Positions 25,105-36,690 of a stretch of 64,000 bases of DNA are shown here, piece after piece; the stretch's first letter is position 1; each line of letters starts with the position of its first letter. Location: NCBI GenBank assembly GCA_015039365.1, contig WION01000008.1, forward strand, positions 372,001-436,000, given 5' to 3'. The position numbers and the translations under genes are program-made. A model generated the notes under the pieces. It did not search any database and was not told the DNA's origin. It worked only from the letters and a program-made list of their open reading frames with translations. The DNA comes from Amanita rubescens (lineage: Eukaryota; Basidiomycota; Agaricomycetes; Agaricales; Amanitaceae).

Positions 25105-25735
25105 TCAATCTTGTTCCGACTCGACTTCATAATCATACTCGTTCATCTCTTCATCTGTGTCCTCAGCAACTTCAGATGCATCCCAGTAATCATACTCCCA
25201 GGGCTCAGGGACCGCCTCCCAATGTCGATTTATATGACTCTGGAGATGGATTGCACTTTGAGTAGCTGTTCGGACACTTCCTCACTCTTGTTGATCACTG
25301 CGAACGTCTCCGTGAAAGCTCCAGCACACCAGATATCATAGGGCGTGTATGGTGGTGACTTCTTTTTTTTTTTTTTTTGGCTTTTCGGCGGTACCTTGTC
25401 CCTTCTGGTTCCATGATTGTGACACCAGATTTTGCGAAAACCATCCGTATCACGGGCAGCGGTTCATCATCTGAATGATCAAACACACCGACGAAGAAAG
25501 GGTTCATCCCATCGCAAGAGCATAGTGGAGGATAGAGGTTGGCAGCAGATGCTATCTTTCTTTTCAACAAGCGAAATGCCTTTTCACTTTCCTTTGTAAC
25601 TGGAGCCCCCGCGCGTTTGAAAATCGCTCGCTCGCTGAATAGACAGATTGGGCTAAAAGCCACGCCATGGATAGACTTTTGCACAAATATTGAAGGATCA
25701 AACGCGACGGTATGAGTACTATAGTATGTGGTGAT
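25105..25735 (-). CDS. Hypothetical protein with acidic C-terminus; start unresolved
   Basis: A minus-strand coding stretch with the body FDPSIFVQKSIHGVAFSPIC and KESEKAFRLLKRKIASAANL, a segment GMNPFFVGVFDHSDDEPLP, then YDIWCAGAFTETFAVINK and an acidic end VAEDTDEEMNEYDYEVE. I do not recognise the family. Two oddities: a 16-T run on the plus strand (16 A in sense, 25363-25378) sits between two halves that look coding but are out of frame by one, and no in-frame ATG was found upstream, so the start may lie in another exon. A short intron near 25240 is needed before the tail; 17-, 38- and 59-nt versions all keep the frame. It could be a real gene with an assembly error. Confidence 0.45.
25363..25378. 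repeat. 16-nt poly(T) homopolymer inside a gene
   Basis: Sixteen consecutive T on the plus strand, encoding poly-Lys in the minus-strand gene. The reading frames on the two sides match only if the run were 14 or 17 long. Confidence 0.8.
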
Positions 25736-25772
25736 GCATCCGAAGAGTGGGGTGGCGATAATGATTAACGCA

Positions 25773-26217
25773 TTATAACTTCCCGGACGTCTGTTGTAGT
25801 TCCTCTACTGGGATGCGAACTAGACGTTCGCCCTCGGTAACCAGTGGATCGTCTTGTTCATGGGAACGGGCGCTCACTTGCACCAGCTTGAACCATAAAT
25901 CACTCCGAACAAAGTATGACTCACAGAAGAGGCTCAGGATCTGGAACATCCTCGGCCATTGTTCCAAGACTTGTCCGTGCACTTGATACAGCAATTGATC
26001 AATTTAGAATGTAGCGTGAATGGCGTTAGATACCTTGACCAGCGTCAGCCATCACATCCAGATCTTCTGCCAAACCATCGATTCGCTGAAGGTAGAGCGC
26101 GCTAGCCCTTTCGAGGGCTGAGACTGCATCATATTCCTTTTTCTTCTCCAGTAGTTTTGCGATAGCAGCGGGGTGCGCATTTACGGAAGCCCTGTTTGCG
26201 GCCAAGGATTGACGCAT
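25773..26217 (-). CDS. DAD2: DASH/Dam1 complex subunit DAD2
   Basis: Three small exons give about 110 residues: KLLEKKKEYDAVSALERASA, LYLQRIDGLAEDLDVMADAG, then VHGQVLEQWPRMFQILSLF across the first intron. After a 48-nt intron the tail reads LSARSHEQDDPLVTEGERLV and IPVEELQ. This matches Dad2, an outer-kinetochore DASH subunit that helps ring microtubules during chromosome segregation. The 48-nt intron is a multiple of three without stop, so reading through it gives a longer but less plausible protein. The start at 26217 is 68 bp from the divergent MED12 start. Confidence 0.87.
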
Positions 26218-26285
26218 CGTCGTTGACTCAACTTGTTCCTCTATAAGGAAGGACCTAGAGAGCCAACTCTTTCACTGTATGCCTC

Positions 26286-29200
26286 ATGCACGAGGAGCCT
26301 CAGGATGACTCGTCGACCCCAGCGATATATCAATTCAAACCCGAGAACTGGCTGCATCGAATTCATGCAACAGCAGACCTCGGTCAGTTAATTATGACCT
26401 TCTCGGCGAAATGGCCGGAGCTGATGCAACAAAGGTTACGCTGGCATCTTCCCTCCTCATCCCCGTCAAGAGGAGGATGTCCTATCTGTACGAGCGGTCA
26501 AGTATGGGTTTGCTACCGATCCCAGGGTATCTGTGAGTGTCGATGTTATCAATTTGTGATGTCATCATCATTTACAAGCTGCCGGTTCAAAAGGCAGAAG
26601 CATTCAGTGCAAAGGCAGTGATCGAAGGATTTCATTCTGATGAGGTTTTTACCAAGTTGGACGAGCTCATGGCCGAGCTCTTCGCACATCGAACCGACAG
26701 ATTACCAACCGTCCCGTACGCTTGCTGTTCCTTTTATCCGCTACGCAATTGATATTTTATTTCCAGTCCGTCTACGTTCCGCCTACCAACGAGGGTAACT
26801 CTGAACGATGCCAAGCGCCGCGCGTGGTTCCGAGACTTGGCCAACCCAGATGTGCCACTGCACAAGCTAGGGAAGAGTGTGCCACACGGTGCAAAAGGTC
26901 ACGACCTACTAGATTTACTGCATACAAATAACGTCGCGATACCCAGAGCCGTGTGGTTCCTACGCGTTTTTGGTGCAAATGAAGTTGTGAGTCCGTTTAG
27001 CTGACATACTTTCTCATCAGTGACGAAAAGCTCTCTAGGCTGGTTTGCGCAACAAGCCTTCATATAACCCTACGCAATATAGCATAGACTGGGCCAATGT
27101 CGTTACAGGTTACATGAAAAAGCAGTTACTCGACATTGCTCTTCCAAGTCCTCCTCGAGCTGGCCTCAACATAAAACAGACATTTAAAGGCGTCCTAACT
27201 GATAATGAAACAAGAGAGCGTTGGATCTCACGATTCAGCTATTGGTAAGCTATCTACTTTGTAGGTGCAAACTGGGTTAATTTCTGCTTTGCAGTTTACA
27301 CTTGTTACGACATTTCTATGCTGAGGGTTTGGTCGATAAGCGTACATTTCTAGTATGGCTTGTTCAACAAATGTCAATATGCAATCTCGCCCAGGCGGGT
27401 TTTGTAGTGCGCCTTGCCGACGAGTATTTGTCAGACGTCGCGGAGAGTCGAGCACTGTCACGTCATTTTATCGATGCATGTCTGAACAAGTTACACGAGG
27501 TATGAAATCCGTTTGGTTCTTTCCGCATAGCTAAGGTGATGGCCCAGATTCGGTCTAGTGGTCCTGCTCAGGCTTGCCTCGTGAGCACGGATGCCTTACT
27601 TAGTACACTCATACAAGTCCGTTTCTTTCAAAATCTCAAGCTGTGTAGCTGACGTGCATCTTAATAAAGCGAATGTGTCTGTCAGCCATCGACCCATTCA
27701 TTGGCCCTCGAATGTGGACCTTATATTCGACTTTACTTTATGATGTATTAGCGGGGCAAGTCACGCAAAATATGGGTGCCCAACATATTGAGCACGGCAA
27801 GATTGCTATCCAAACGGAGTTGTTGGATCATCTGAAAGCGATTCAGATAAGAAACGAAGCAATGCTATTACAAGGTTTTTCGACGCCCGCCCTGCTAGGC
27901 ACCGCTGTTTCCGACGTAAAGGTGAAGTAAAATGACCATATATTTTAAGCAAGCGGTAACCGTTTCATAGCTCTTGAATTCTATATTTGACAAAACAAAC
28001 ATCAAAGAAATCGTATTCTTTGATTGTAATATAGACGATGCCAAAAACTTCGCAAGAAAAATCGATGTTCTCTTCACTTGGAGCGTCACCCCGCTTCAGT
28101 ACGGACATCACCGCCCGTTTGCTGCAGTGAGCCTGCTCAGCGCGTGGCAGGAGAAGCTGAGTGAACGTGCCCATAGGAGGGACTTAATATCCCCTCAGGA
28201 GTTCTTGCAAGATCGATTATTTGATTGGTTGGACCTTTCTCCGGCCGCACGCGCTGAAGAGAGCATAAACGCCGTGACTCTATTATACGGGACCTTAATT
28301 GAACGAGGTTTATTCTGTTACGCGACTTATATCCAGCGACTAGTTGCACGTGGTGAGTCGGGACTGTCGTTGGCAGAGGTGCAACCGTTCTCCGCAATTT
28401 TAGAAAGGTGAGAACTGAATCCAATTATCAGGAGAACAGATCACATCACACAAATTTCATACGCCATATTCCATTGCTGGATTCAGATCCATCGTTGTTA
28501 AGCCAACGTAGGGCTTTGCTCCATGGGGTGCGAGTTCGTGAAGTGCCAGAGGAGGTGAATGAACGACAAATTCGCAGGGAAATACGGAATATTCTACCCG
28601 ATGTTTTTGGAGGTGAATAGCGATGATGTCTCAATATTCCTTATTGACCCTTCGAAGGAGACAGCCACCCAAGCAATATTTCGCTTTTCGCGCTATTGTC
28701 GAGTTGCAATACCTTTGCGACATCGTCACGGTTTGAGCAGGTCCGGGTTCTGAAGCAATGGTTGCTGCCTATTTTGCAGACTCACATAACAAGGTCAGCC
28801 TTGAATGTTTAGTTTCTCGTGTCGGCTCATGCCACTCAGCAAACAAATGGGATCAAATTCGTCGACTCTCCTCCAAATCTATTCTCTGTCTGTTGAGATC
28901 ATGGCTCTCGCAAGATCCTTTGATTGCATAATGGACGTAAGTTGCCTTCACTTGGCTTACCGGGTGACTGCTCAAAATCATACAAAGTTAATGGTCACCA
29001 CCTTGAGATACATCATATCTACCGACATTATAATGTCCGTTGTCGATCATCTACATCGTTACGCCAATATCTGGCAATGCATGGGTAGTTTAGGCACTCT
29101 TGTGGTGGAATTGGACACCGCCCAACAAGCGTTAAAGGTTCGAGGGCACCAGTCACGCTTACCGTTCGATTTGCTCGAATTGGATGGAGGACGCTATCTC

Positions 29201-31686
29201 ACCCCAATATCGCGTGATAGAATCAATTCTGAAATTGTTTACTTCACCCTGGTGAGTTGCTCAAGTTTTGCAATGAATCATAATTTACGATTGGCCAGGC
29301 GCTTCGTCCTGTCGCCCCTCATCCAGAACGCGTTCCTGATGTCCTGTCCGACATTTTTCGGCTTGAAGAACACTTTGACCCTGATTTTCCTTCGCGCTTG
29401 GCGAATAGCCTTTGGATTAAATATCGCACATCTCCTGAATGGGGTTGGAAAGTGTGGGATAATGTACTGACCAGCCTCCAGCGTGTGGCTAACAACGAAT
29501 CAAGTGCCGGATCAGAAGACAGATATGCATCTTCTTATGGTTTGTTCCTGTGGCACATAGACCAGCACCTGGCTTCGGGACTTGATGAAGAGGTTTTGCA
29601 TTGGTTAACACGCCCAGGATCAAGTCAAGTAGGAAGCTTTGGTTCGGACATGTGGAATGCATTGTCCACCGTTTTGATATTCCTCGTCGCTCACCGATCC
29701 TTGCGAATTACTACTGTATTAACCGGGCTTGTTTTTCCTGCGTGGCAGCAAGGCGCGTCGATGACTGCTGACGACCATATTGAAGGCTCTATTGCGGCGT
29801 ATGTTCAAGCTGCGAACAGTCTTTGCGAGGCCCTATTACTGCGACGACATCACTTCGACGACACATTGTTGGCGGATATTCATCAAATCCAATGCATCGA
29901 AAGCCGACAACAAATGGTGTACTCGGAACCTTTCTTCTCGACTTTCATATCCAAAATCCCTCTCTTGATCCATCTAGAGAACAATGCTTGTCTTCCGGAA
30001 GACGTAAGGTCGCAAACTAGTCACCTTCGATCCAGGCTTTGTCAAGAGGAATCGTTTCGGCAGGGCGCTTTCCGAAATCTCGATAACACACGCGAGGCTT
30101 TTGAGAAATCACTCACTTTTTCGGAAACAAATGACGATCTGGGGAAAAGTCTCATCAATGGCCTGAGACACATTCTATGTAGCGACGATGAAGGTGCCAG
30201 AGTCATTGAAATCGAAAGAATCTTACTTACATAGCGAATATTTAGACACTGATCCTGGCCATTGGCTACCATCAACCCATCAATTTTTCAGCCCTTGGAA
30301 ACTTGCCGTGACTTCGATCCACTTGCAACTGATTCTGAAGGAGTTAGGACGCGCTCTCAGTCGCGACAGCACCAGAGAACATGCATTATCTAACCTTGAA
30401 AAAGTATCGCGGGAGCTATTCAGCCATCGAATAACTCACGAGGAAGCTTATTACATTGGGGAAGTTACGCGAGGCGTTGACGATGCGGTTCTAGGAAGGT
30501 ATGCGCATTTTTTTTAGATGCTTCAATGGTTCGCTCAGTCGTCGATGATATAGCTGGTGGCCAGTGGACTTAGACGCATCGTGGAGATACTTGCTGATCC
30601 CGCTGTGTCAGTGGATGGATCAGAAGACATACTCTACTGGGCGAACGAAGTTTTGCGTGCAATCCTTTACATGGCGGGGCCGCCAGACGGCGAAGCACTC
30701 CTTATACCTGGTTTCGAGCCTTTTCTCCACGAGCTTTTGTTAGGAGCGATACATAAAAAGTTCGCTGCGATCGATCAAATCATTTCATCTGAATACGATG
30801 GTGACACAATTATCCCAGCCATGGTCATTCTATTGCGATTACTACACTTTACCCTCGGATTTCGTGGAACTTGGGGCGTCAAGGCCAAAGATGAAGGAAT
30901 ATCGATATCTAAAATTTTGTTTCGCTTTGTACTGGTGCGTCTTGTATCACCTAGAATGCAGATCTCGCGAATAATTCCCTTTCCAGAAAACAAGCGCCGG
31001 GTCGGACCACGAAATTTCACTATACCCATTGATTCTTGATACCCTCTATTATCTGCTTGATGGTCCGAGTTATCCTTGACTCATTGATTCGTACTGACGT
31101 GGATGTGACAGAATTGCCTTGCGATACTAAACTTTCCTTCGACCCTTTTCGGAATTATCCCGAATTCGTAACGGCTGATATTCCAGCCGACGTAGCTCTG
31201 GAGCACCGTAGACAGATCCAGGCTCTCGCGACACAGGTGTCTCCATGTGCATCTGTCTCTGACCTTGTCACATCTAGTCGAGATAATCATGACGATGTCA
31301 TGCTTGGTAACCCTGTGATCAACCGTCCGTGGGAGTGGATGGAGTACTTGGGTGACCCCGTAATGGATGCGAAGGAAGAAAACAGAAATAAGAAAGAAAA
31401 AGAGAATCCCATACATTCCTTCAAGAATGCGGGAGCTATATCATTGGAGATGTTCGGCGCGAGAATCACAGGAGACTGTATCGTTCCGAACATGTCAGAA
31501 GAGGTTGATGGGAGGATGGAATCTCGGATTAGGGAGTTTGAAGATGGTCTTTCTGCTGACACCTTATTCAGGAGAGATTGGCGAGAGACGCGGGTGGTAG
31601 ATATTAGTGAGGGGACCTCAGGCCCTTCAGTCCAGCGACCGACCAACACCGAGGCGTCTGAAACTGGGAAGGGAAACCGTCGCTAG
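26286..31686 (+). CDS. MED12: Mediator kinase-module subunit 12 (SRB8)
   Basis: A 5.4-kb multi-exon gene. It starts MHEEPQDDSSTPAIYQFKPE; next come the Med12 features ATADLGYAGIFPPHPRQEED, then VTLNDAKRRAWFRDLANPDV, VPHGAKGHDLLDLLHTNNV, IPRAVWFLRVFGAN, and NKPSYNPTQYSIDWANVVTG with YMKKQLLDI. Long helical stretches follow to a basic end, TEASETGKGNRR. MED12 links and activates CDK8/cyclin C in the Mediator kinase module. Frame changes near 28870-28940 and near 30190-30220 need either non-canonical or very short introns; I could not settle them. The 3' end is well supported by a 217-codon last exon. Confidence 0.9.
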
Positions 31687-31770
31687 TGGATATACGACTA
31701 AGGTGGCGTGAGGTCTCTTATCACTGTTCATCACGCCTTTTAATGTTGTACATGGAATCAGCGATTAACG

Positions 31771-31998
31771 ATGGGTAGTCCCGATCACGCATCCAGCGGT
31801 CACCTTGCTGATTCTACATCTAGCGAGATGGTAGATTCAGCAAGTAATTCAACCGTATCATCTAAGACGTTGTCAAAAAGGAAGATTGACAATCTAAGTG
31901 ATGATGAACTAGAGGTGGAGGGACCGATTCCCGCCGCATCAGAAAAGAAGAGAGGGAAACTGAAGTCCGCGAGCAGAGGAAAGGGAAAAAAACATTAG
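31771..31998 (+). CDS. Small Lys/Ser-rich hypothetical protein
   Basis: An uninterrupted 75-residue frame downstream of MED12. It has a Ser/Ala/Asp-rich first half, SKRKIDNLSDDELEVEG in the middle and a strongly basic end (KKRGKLKSASRGKGKKH), a composition common in small nuclear proteins. I recognise no family, and it is possible that it is an extra 3' exon or chance frame. Only its coherent composition supports it. Confidence 0.35.
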   Translation: MGSPDHASSGHLADSTSSEMVDSASNSTVSSKTLSKRKIDNLSDDELEVEGPIPAASEKKRGKLKSASRGKGKKH

Positions 31999-32104
31999 CG
32001 CCATTTCGGTTCCAAGGCGTTATGTGGCTTGTATTGTACATTAATGTACTACAGCGTTATGTGTACAATAAATATACGAGATGCGTTATTACTAGATCCT
32101 TTTA

Positions 32105-33049
32105 TTACATAGGAAACAAGCGGTCCCAGGCACCCTCGGGAGTGTTTCGTTGTTTCCCGGTACTTCTTCGCCTACTAGTATTCTTGTTGGGGCTTTTCTC
32201 GCCGGCCACGGATGCTACAGCGCGTACAATGGCCTTTAGCGCATAGACTTCGGCGGGCTTCATAGAGACTGCCATTCGACACGTAGGGCAGGAATATTGT
32301 GGTCTGGGTGCATTAACTGTCGCGAACGATCGTGGATGGGAGTTCGAAGCCGCTTGGGGCAACGGGTTTGGGACATAACCTGGGTTATCAGCAACAAACT
32401 TGTTGAGAATAGTAGTGAACCAATCATGCAAACAAGATTGGCAAAATATATGACCACACTCTGGCAACCTGACAATGACAGATACAGTTAGGATTAGAAC
32501 GTGACAATGGATGGCATTCTCACACGTAGGGGGACCATAATCTCAGGGTGCATATCTCGCAATGTAGATTATCTTCTATTTTCGCGATGTCCTAATTACG
32601 TAAATAGCTCAGCTCATGTGGATGCGACTGAGGTGAAACTTTATACCAATGAACTCTTCCCCTTGGATAAGCTCTGCATCTTATACTTATCCAAATCCCG
32701 TTTATGTCTCGCATTCTCCTGCATGTATAAAGTAAACTTGGGTTGCTGGGGTGGGGAGAAGAAGACATGTTCATACGTCTTTCAACCTCGCGATCTGCCT
32801 GTGCAGATCGGCGATTATGGCGGATTGTTGAATCCCACTCTCCTCGTCAGAGGATATTTCTATGATTTCGCCACTTTGCAGAGGTTTGGATGTAGGGCGT
32901 CTAGAGGTTTCTTTATTCTTCGCTCGGCACGGCGAAGAAGCTGGAGACGAAGAATTGATATCTTTCAGTGACAATTGTGAGCGCCTGGTCGGGGAACCAG
33001 CTCCATGTGCCGTTGGCTGAGGCCTAGAGGAAGAGCGGAGTACTGGCAT
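32105..33049 (-). CDS. RING-type E3 ubiquitin ligase
   Basis: The N-terminal part is Ser/Pro-rich with an acidic patch IIEISSDEESG and a coiled coil from IIADLHRQIARLKDV onward. The C-terminal RING reads CEIC...LPECGHIFCQSCLHDW with a long loop before YSCPTCRMAV, giving the Cys3-His-Cys4 ligands. The end KNTSRRRSTGKQRN is basic. Such proteins transfer ubiquitin from an E2 to a substrate; the coiled coil suggests dimerisation. The substrate is unknown. The long RING insertion (about 50 residues between the second and last Cys pairs) is unusual but known in basidiomycete proteins of this type. It is divergent from the YCII gene (122 bp). Confidence 0.85.
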
Positions 33050-33171
33050 TCGTTAGACAAGTCTTGGAATGAGGGAGCCGCTAAGGTCTGAATTTCACGT
33101 GACCCAGCCGATGGGTCGCGTCGTGTCACGCGTGTGGCGCTGTTCCCGGGCCTCGGTCCGTCTCGGTCGTT

Positions 33172-33669
33172 ATGAATTTGCCTATCACCCATGTGGCCCG
33201 TTCGTTCTTTTCGACTAACTCTATCCTCCGTGGAAGCGCCAAGATGCCCAAATTCTTCGTTTATGCCCCGGATGCAGTAGATCCCAATACCCTAGATAAG
33301 AGATATGATGTACGAGCGCGCCATTTCGAGGTGATTACGCCTCTCATCGAATCGGGCGTTGTCCGTAAGTCAGTCGGTTCCTGAAATGTACTTTTGGAGT
33401 AATTCTAGCTGTCTAGAGGTAGCAGGGATGATAGTCGATCCCGGCTAACCCAGTAGTAGATGGGCGGAACAAGGCGATCGGCTCTGCTCTAATAGTGCAG
33501 GCAGAGAACATCGAAGAAGTTAGGAAAATAATTGAGAATGATATCTATGTTCAAAGTGGAGTGGTAAGCTTCCAGCATGTTAGAATTCATGCCGTTAAAT
33601 GAGTCGCAGTGGGACAAGGAGAAGCTGCTAATCGCGCCTTTCATCCCAGCGACGCCATTTCCAGCGTGA
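33172..33669 (+). CDS. YCII-domain protein, apparent one-base frameshift
   Basis: Exon 1 starts [20 protein letters not shown], a likely mitochondrial targeting sequence, then [20 protein letters not shown], the first strand of a YCII fold. After one intron the protein reads VAGMIVDP, and after a frame change near 33445 it continues [39 protein letters not shown] and [15 protein letters not shown]. Dropping one of the two bases C33445/T33446 restores the frame with a synonymous Gly codon. YCII proteins are small dimeric enzymes or binders of unknown role. The start could also be the internal Met before PKFFVY. Only 52 bp separate it from the enoyl-CoA hydratase gene. Confidence 0.82.
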
Positions 33670-33721
33670 CGCGAGTCCGGGTTACCGGCAGTACTATACT
33701 TACCGATTACGTAGCGCAAAC

Positions 33722-34813
33722 ATGTTCCGTACCACTGCGATTCTACGATTGTCTGTCCGTATGCTATCGTCCGCGTCTCGTCCTCATTACAATTATATTC
33801 TTACTTCACGTCCTGAACCTTCCGTTACTCTCATTACTCTAAACAGACCCAAGGCTCTAAATGCATTGAGCAGTCCCCTTTTCAAGGAACTGAATCAGGC
33901 CCTTGCCGATGCAGACAACGACAGTTCAGTTGGAGCCATTGTTCTGACAGGATCAGAGAAGGCATTTGCAGGTATGCCGTTCACACCCGCTAGCATGTTG
34001 GCATAATCTAAACTTTGGAAAGCGGGTGCTGACATTAAGGAGATGAAGGATAAAGAGTGTACGTGTACATGCCACGACCAAGTCTTTGGCTTATCGTTGT
34101 CCAGTTGCGGATGTCTACAAGACTGACTTTCTCGAAGAGTGGACTCGACTTTCTCGCATCCGAAAACCAATAATAGCCGCAGTCAGCGGGTACGCCGTCA
34201 GTATTGAACAAATCTTTCTCGAAATCCGACAACTGACGCCCCTCTCTTAGCTGGGAGGTGGCTGCGAGCTTGCTTTGATGTGTGACATTATCCTTGCTTC
34301 GGGCACTGCCAAGTTTGGTCAGCCAGAAATCAACCTGGGTGTTATTCCTGGAGGAGGGGGTTCCCAGCGGCTGGCGCAAACAATTGGCAAATCACGCACA
34401 ATGGAATTGGTCCTGACTGGAAGGATGATCACTGCGCAAGAGGCGGACAAGTGGGGACTAGTCAGTAGAGTCGTAGAGGGAGAGGGAGAGGTTGTGAAAG
34501 AGGCAGTATCCGTTGCAAAGGAGATTGCAAGCAAGAGCCAAATCGCAACACAGGCAGGCAAGGAAGTTGTGAATACTGGTGAGTTATTTTGTTATGGAAT
34601 GTCACGCGATGCCTAAGGATTTGGCAGCATATGAGTTGTCCCTTGCGGAGGGCTTAAGGTACGAGAGAAGAATCTTCCATAGTCTATTTGCCACAAAAGA
34701 TCAGAAAGAGGGTGAGCTATCTAACTTGGCTGACATGTTGTAATGCTCATCCCGCCTCCCCAGGTATGTCCGCATTTGCGGAGAAGCGAACCCCCAACTT
34801 CACTAATTCGTAG
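33722..34813 (+). CDS. Enoyl-CoA hydratase, mitochondrial
   Basis: Five or six exons, about 290 residues. The N-terminus [20 protein letters not shown] is a mitochondrial presequence. Crotonase features are clear: [20 protein letters not shown], the first oxyanion-hole segment [31 protein letters not shown] with its second oxyanion glycine, and the catalytic glutamates in [20 protein letters not shown]. It hydrates trans-2-enoyl-CoA in fatty-acid beta-oxidation. The end [12 protein letters not shown] is typical of ECHS1/EHD1-type proteins. The frame is intact throughout. Confidence 0.93.
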
Positions 34814-34861
34814 ACACTGTATCCCACCTGGCTATCCTTTCTAAGGAAAAATTATTATGAG

Positions 34862-35197
34862 TTACTCGAGAGGACTGAAATAGCTGGACGTACAATGGTA
34901 CCAGCGAATGACGCCTCCAGCAAGTAATGCTGAATGACTGATGACGACTGCGAGCTATTATTTAACAGACTAAAACTCACCAACACCTATCCCTGCCACA
35001 ATTCGTTTCTGGGCAGGAGCACCTGGTGCGGCAGCACGCGCTTGCCAAAGTGCGTAAGTCCCGACGGCTGCGAATGTACCAGAACCGACAATACGGCAAC
35101 CTAAGCAATCGTTTCTGTTTGGAAGAGATTCTATATGTTCGACGAGCGAGCGATCAGCAGAGCCATAAGGATGAATTTTCCTTTCGGTGTCACTCAT
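34862..35197 (-). CDS. Small DUF4536-like membrane protein
   Basis: Two exons give about 95 residues: MSDTERKIHPYGSADRSL, then DCLGCRIVGSGTFAAVGTYA with two membrane segments (the second continuing GIGVALLAGGVIRWY). The DCLGCR-(I/V)-x-G signature is that of the DUF4536 family, which includes human DMAC1, an assembly factor of the distal membrane arm of respiratory complex I. A mitochondrial inner-membrane location is therefore likely but inferred. The gene is divergent from the Mtf2-like gene, with 58 bp between starts. Confidence 0.75.
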
Positions 35198-35255
35198 AGC
35201 AAAGAGAGGTAAACGTGGTTACATTTGTTGTCGTGTGCTATTTCTGTCACAGACC

Positions 35256-36569
35256 ATGAATTTCACCCGCCTACTGGTAAAAGCAGTGTCCCCCAGTCTG
35301 ACAACGCACAGCTCATGTTGCAAGAAACATTGGCTGCATGCTCGCTACTATTCCAGCCTGCTGCCGGGCGAAAACAGGTTTGTGGAGAGACAAAGATTAC
35401 ACCTCCCACTATTTAACACAGTTCATAGTGATTCTAAAGTGTCAAGACCCATTATTAATCCCAATTCAATCTTTACTGGAGATTCTGCATGGGATCATAT
35501 GTTTTCCAATCTAGATGACTACAAGGCCAGGTCGTCACCTTCGCGCCGCGAACTAGGCCATGTAAAACGTGTTGTAAAACCTCCGCAATCCCAACGTGGA
35601 TCCCAATCCAGCCGCCGTCAAACCATGAACGCGCGCGAAATGTCCGCTTTCGATGATGTTTTCAACATGATTTTCGATGCCGCATCTAAAGAGGAGAGCG
35701 CTGGAGGGGATAAACCATCCCAAGGGTCCATTGTCGGGGAACTGTTTTCCTCAATCCCAACGAGTTCGAGAATGAAGAGATGGACTACAGAAGAGGAAGT
35801 GATGTTGGATCGCAAGAAGGAGGAAATAAACTTGTGCGCGAGCGACTTGGAACTCCTCCTCTGGACTCAGCGGGAAGTTTTGGATCCATTTGAAAATATG
35901 ATTCAACGTCAGTCATCAGATACGCCGCAATTGTCTACCGCGAAAAAAAGTGTAAATGAAGACAACAAACCCCATCCTACCAACGCCCCTCCGTCAACTC
36001 CACCCAGTGAACTGCACATCCAATCATACCATTACCTTGTGGCCTATGTTATGCGCACCTTCCGTGACAAGTATCGGGACCCATACCTTGCGCTAGCACT
36101 ATTCAGCAAAGTTAAGAATCACTCTTTTGTCTCCTACGTCTTTGGCTGCTCAACGCGAGTGTACAACGAACTTATTGACACAAAGTGGCAATGGTTCCGC
36201 GACGTGCGGGGCATACATGACGCAGTAGAAGAAATGGTTGTCAACGGCGTCGGGATTAACCAACATACGCGCAGTCTAGTTGAAAACGTTAGGCATGGGG
36301 TAATGGAACGAAAAGCGTGGGCGGAAAACATGGATGTTCGTAGTGAAGAGGTCCTGAATCTATTGATGAGGTTGGATCACTTCATCACGAAATCGTCATC
36401 ACGGAAGACAAAGACACCCCTATGGGATAAGTGGAAGGGGGAATCTTCGTCAGACAAGGAAGAAGACGAATGGGGGTTCAACAAGTGGTCAGGTAGTGGT
36501 CGTCGACAAGAACCTGCCAATTTCGCGCCAGTGATTGTGCGGCGTAGAAGGTATCTATACCGGGATTAA
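35256..36569 (+). CDS. Mitochondrial protein with Mtf2-like C-terminal domain
   Basis: A single long exon of 437 codons. The N-terminal MNFTRLLVKAVSPSLTTHSS is Ser/Arg-rich and fits a mitochondrial presequence. A middle disordered part carries many Ser and Pro. The C-terminal third (YLVAYVMRTFRDKYRDPYLA; CSTRVYNELIDTKWQWFRDV; DAVEEMVVNGVGINQHTRSL) resembles the Mtf2-like domain of fungal mitochondrial RNA-associated proteins. Yeast Mtf2/Nam1 couples mitochondrial transcription to translation; whether this protein does so is inference. A longer frame starts at 35187, but that would overlap the divergent neighbour's start. The intronless structure is unusual among these neighbours. Confidence 0.65.
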   Translation: MNFTRLLVKAVSPSLTTHSSCCKKHWLHARYYSSLLPGENRFVERQRLHLPLFNTVHSDSKVSRPIINPNSIFTGDSAWDHMFSNLDDYKARSSPSRRELGHVKRVVKPPQSQRGSQSSRRQTMNAREMSAFDDVFNMIFDAASKEESAGGDKPSQGSIVGELFSSIPTSSRMKRWTTEEEVMLDRKKEEINLCASDLELLLWTQREVLDPFENMIQRQSSDTPQLSTAKKSVNEDNKPHPTNAPPSTPPSELHIQSYHYLVAYVMRTFRDKYRDPYLALALFSKVKNHSFVSYVFGCSTRVYNELIDTKWQWFRDVRGIHDAVEEMVVNGVGINQHTRSLVENVRHGVMERKAWAENMDVRSEEVLNLLMRLDHFITKSSSRKTKTPLWDKWKGESSSDKEEDEWGFNKWSGSGRRQEPANFAPVIVRRRRYLYRD

Positions 36570-36690
36570 AACAGAACTCTACATACATGACAGACAAGTA
36601 ATTCCTAAACAAACTCGATGCGTGAAAACCATGAAAGTTATTCCGAGATGCAACTACGATAAAGATTATTGGTATAATATGTGTACTTGA

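Noticed and set aside
25238..25254. A 17-nt intron (GTGCAA to CTCCAG in sense) in the unknown minus-strand gene
   Set aside because: A 38-nt or 59-nt intron with the same acceptor keeps the same frame, so an ultra-short intron is not needed.
35187..35255. Upstream extension of the Mtf2-like gene to 35187
   Set aside because: It would overlap the divergent gene's start and delay the mitochondrial presequence; the Met at 35256 fits better.
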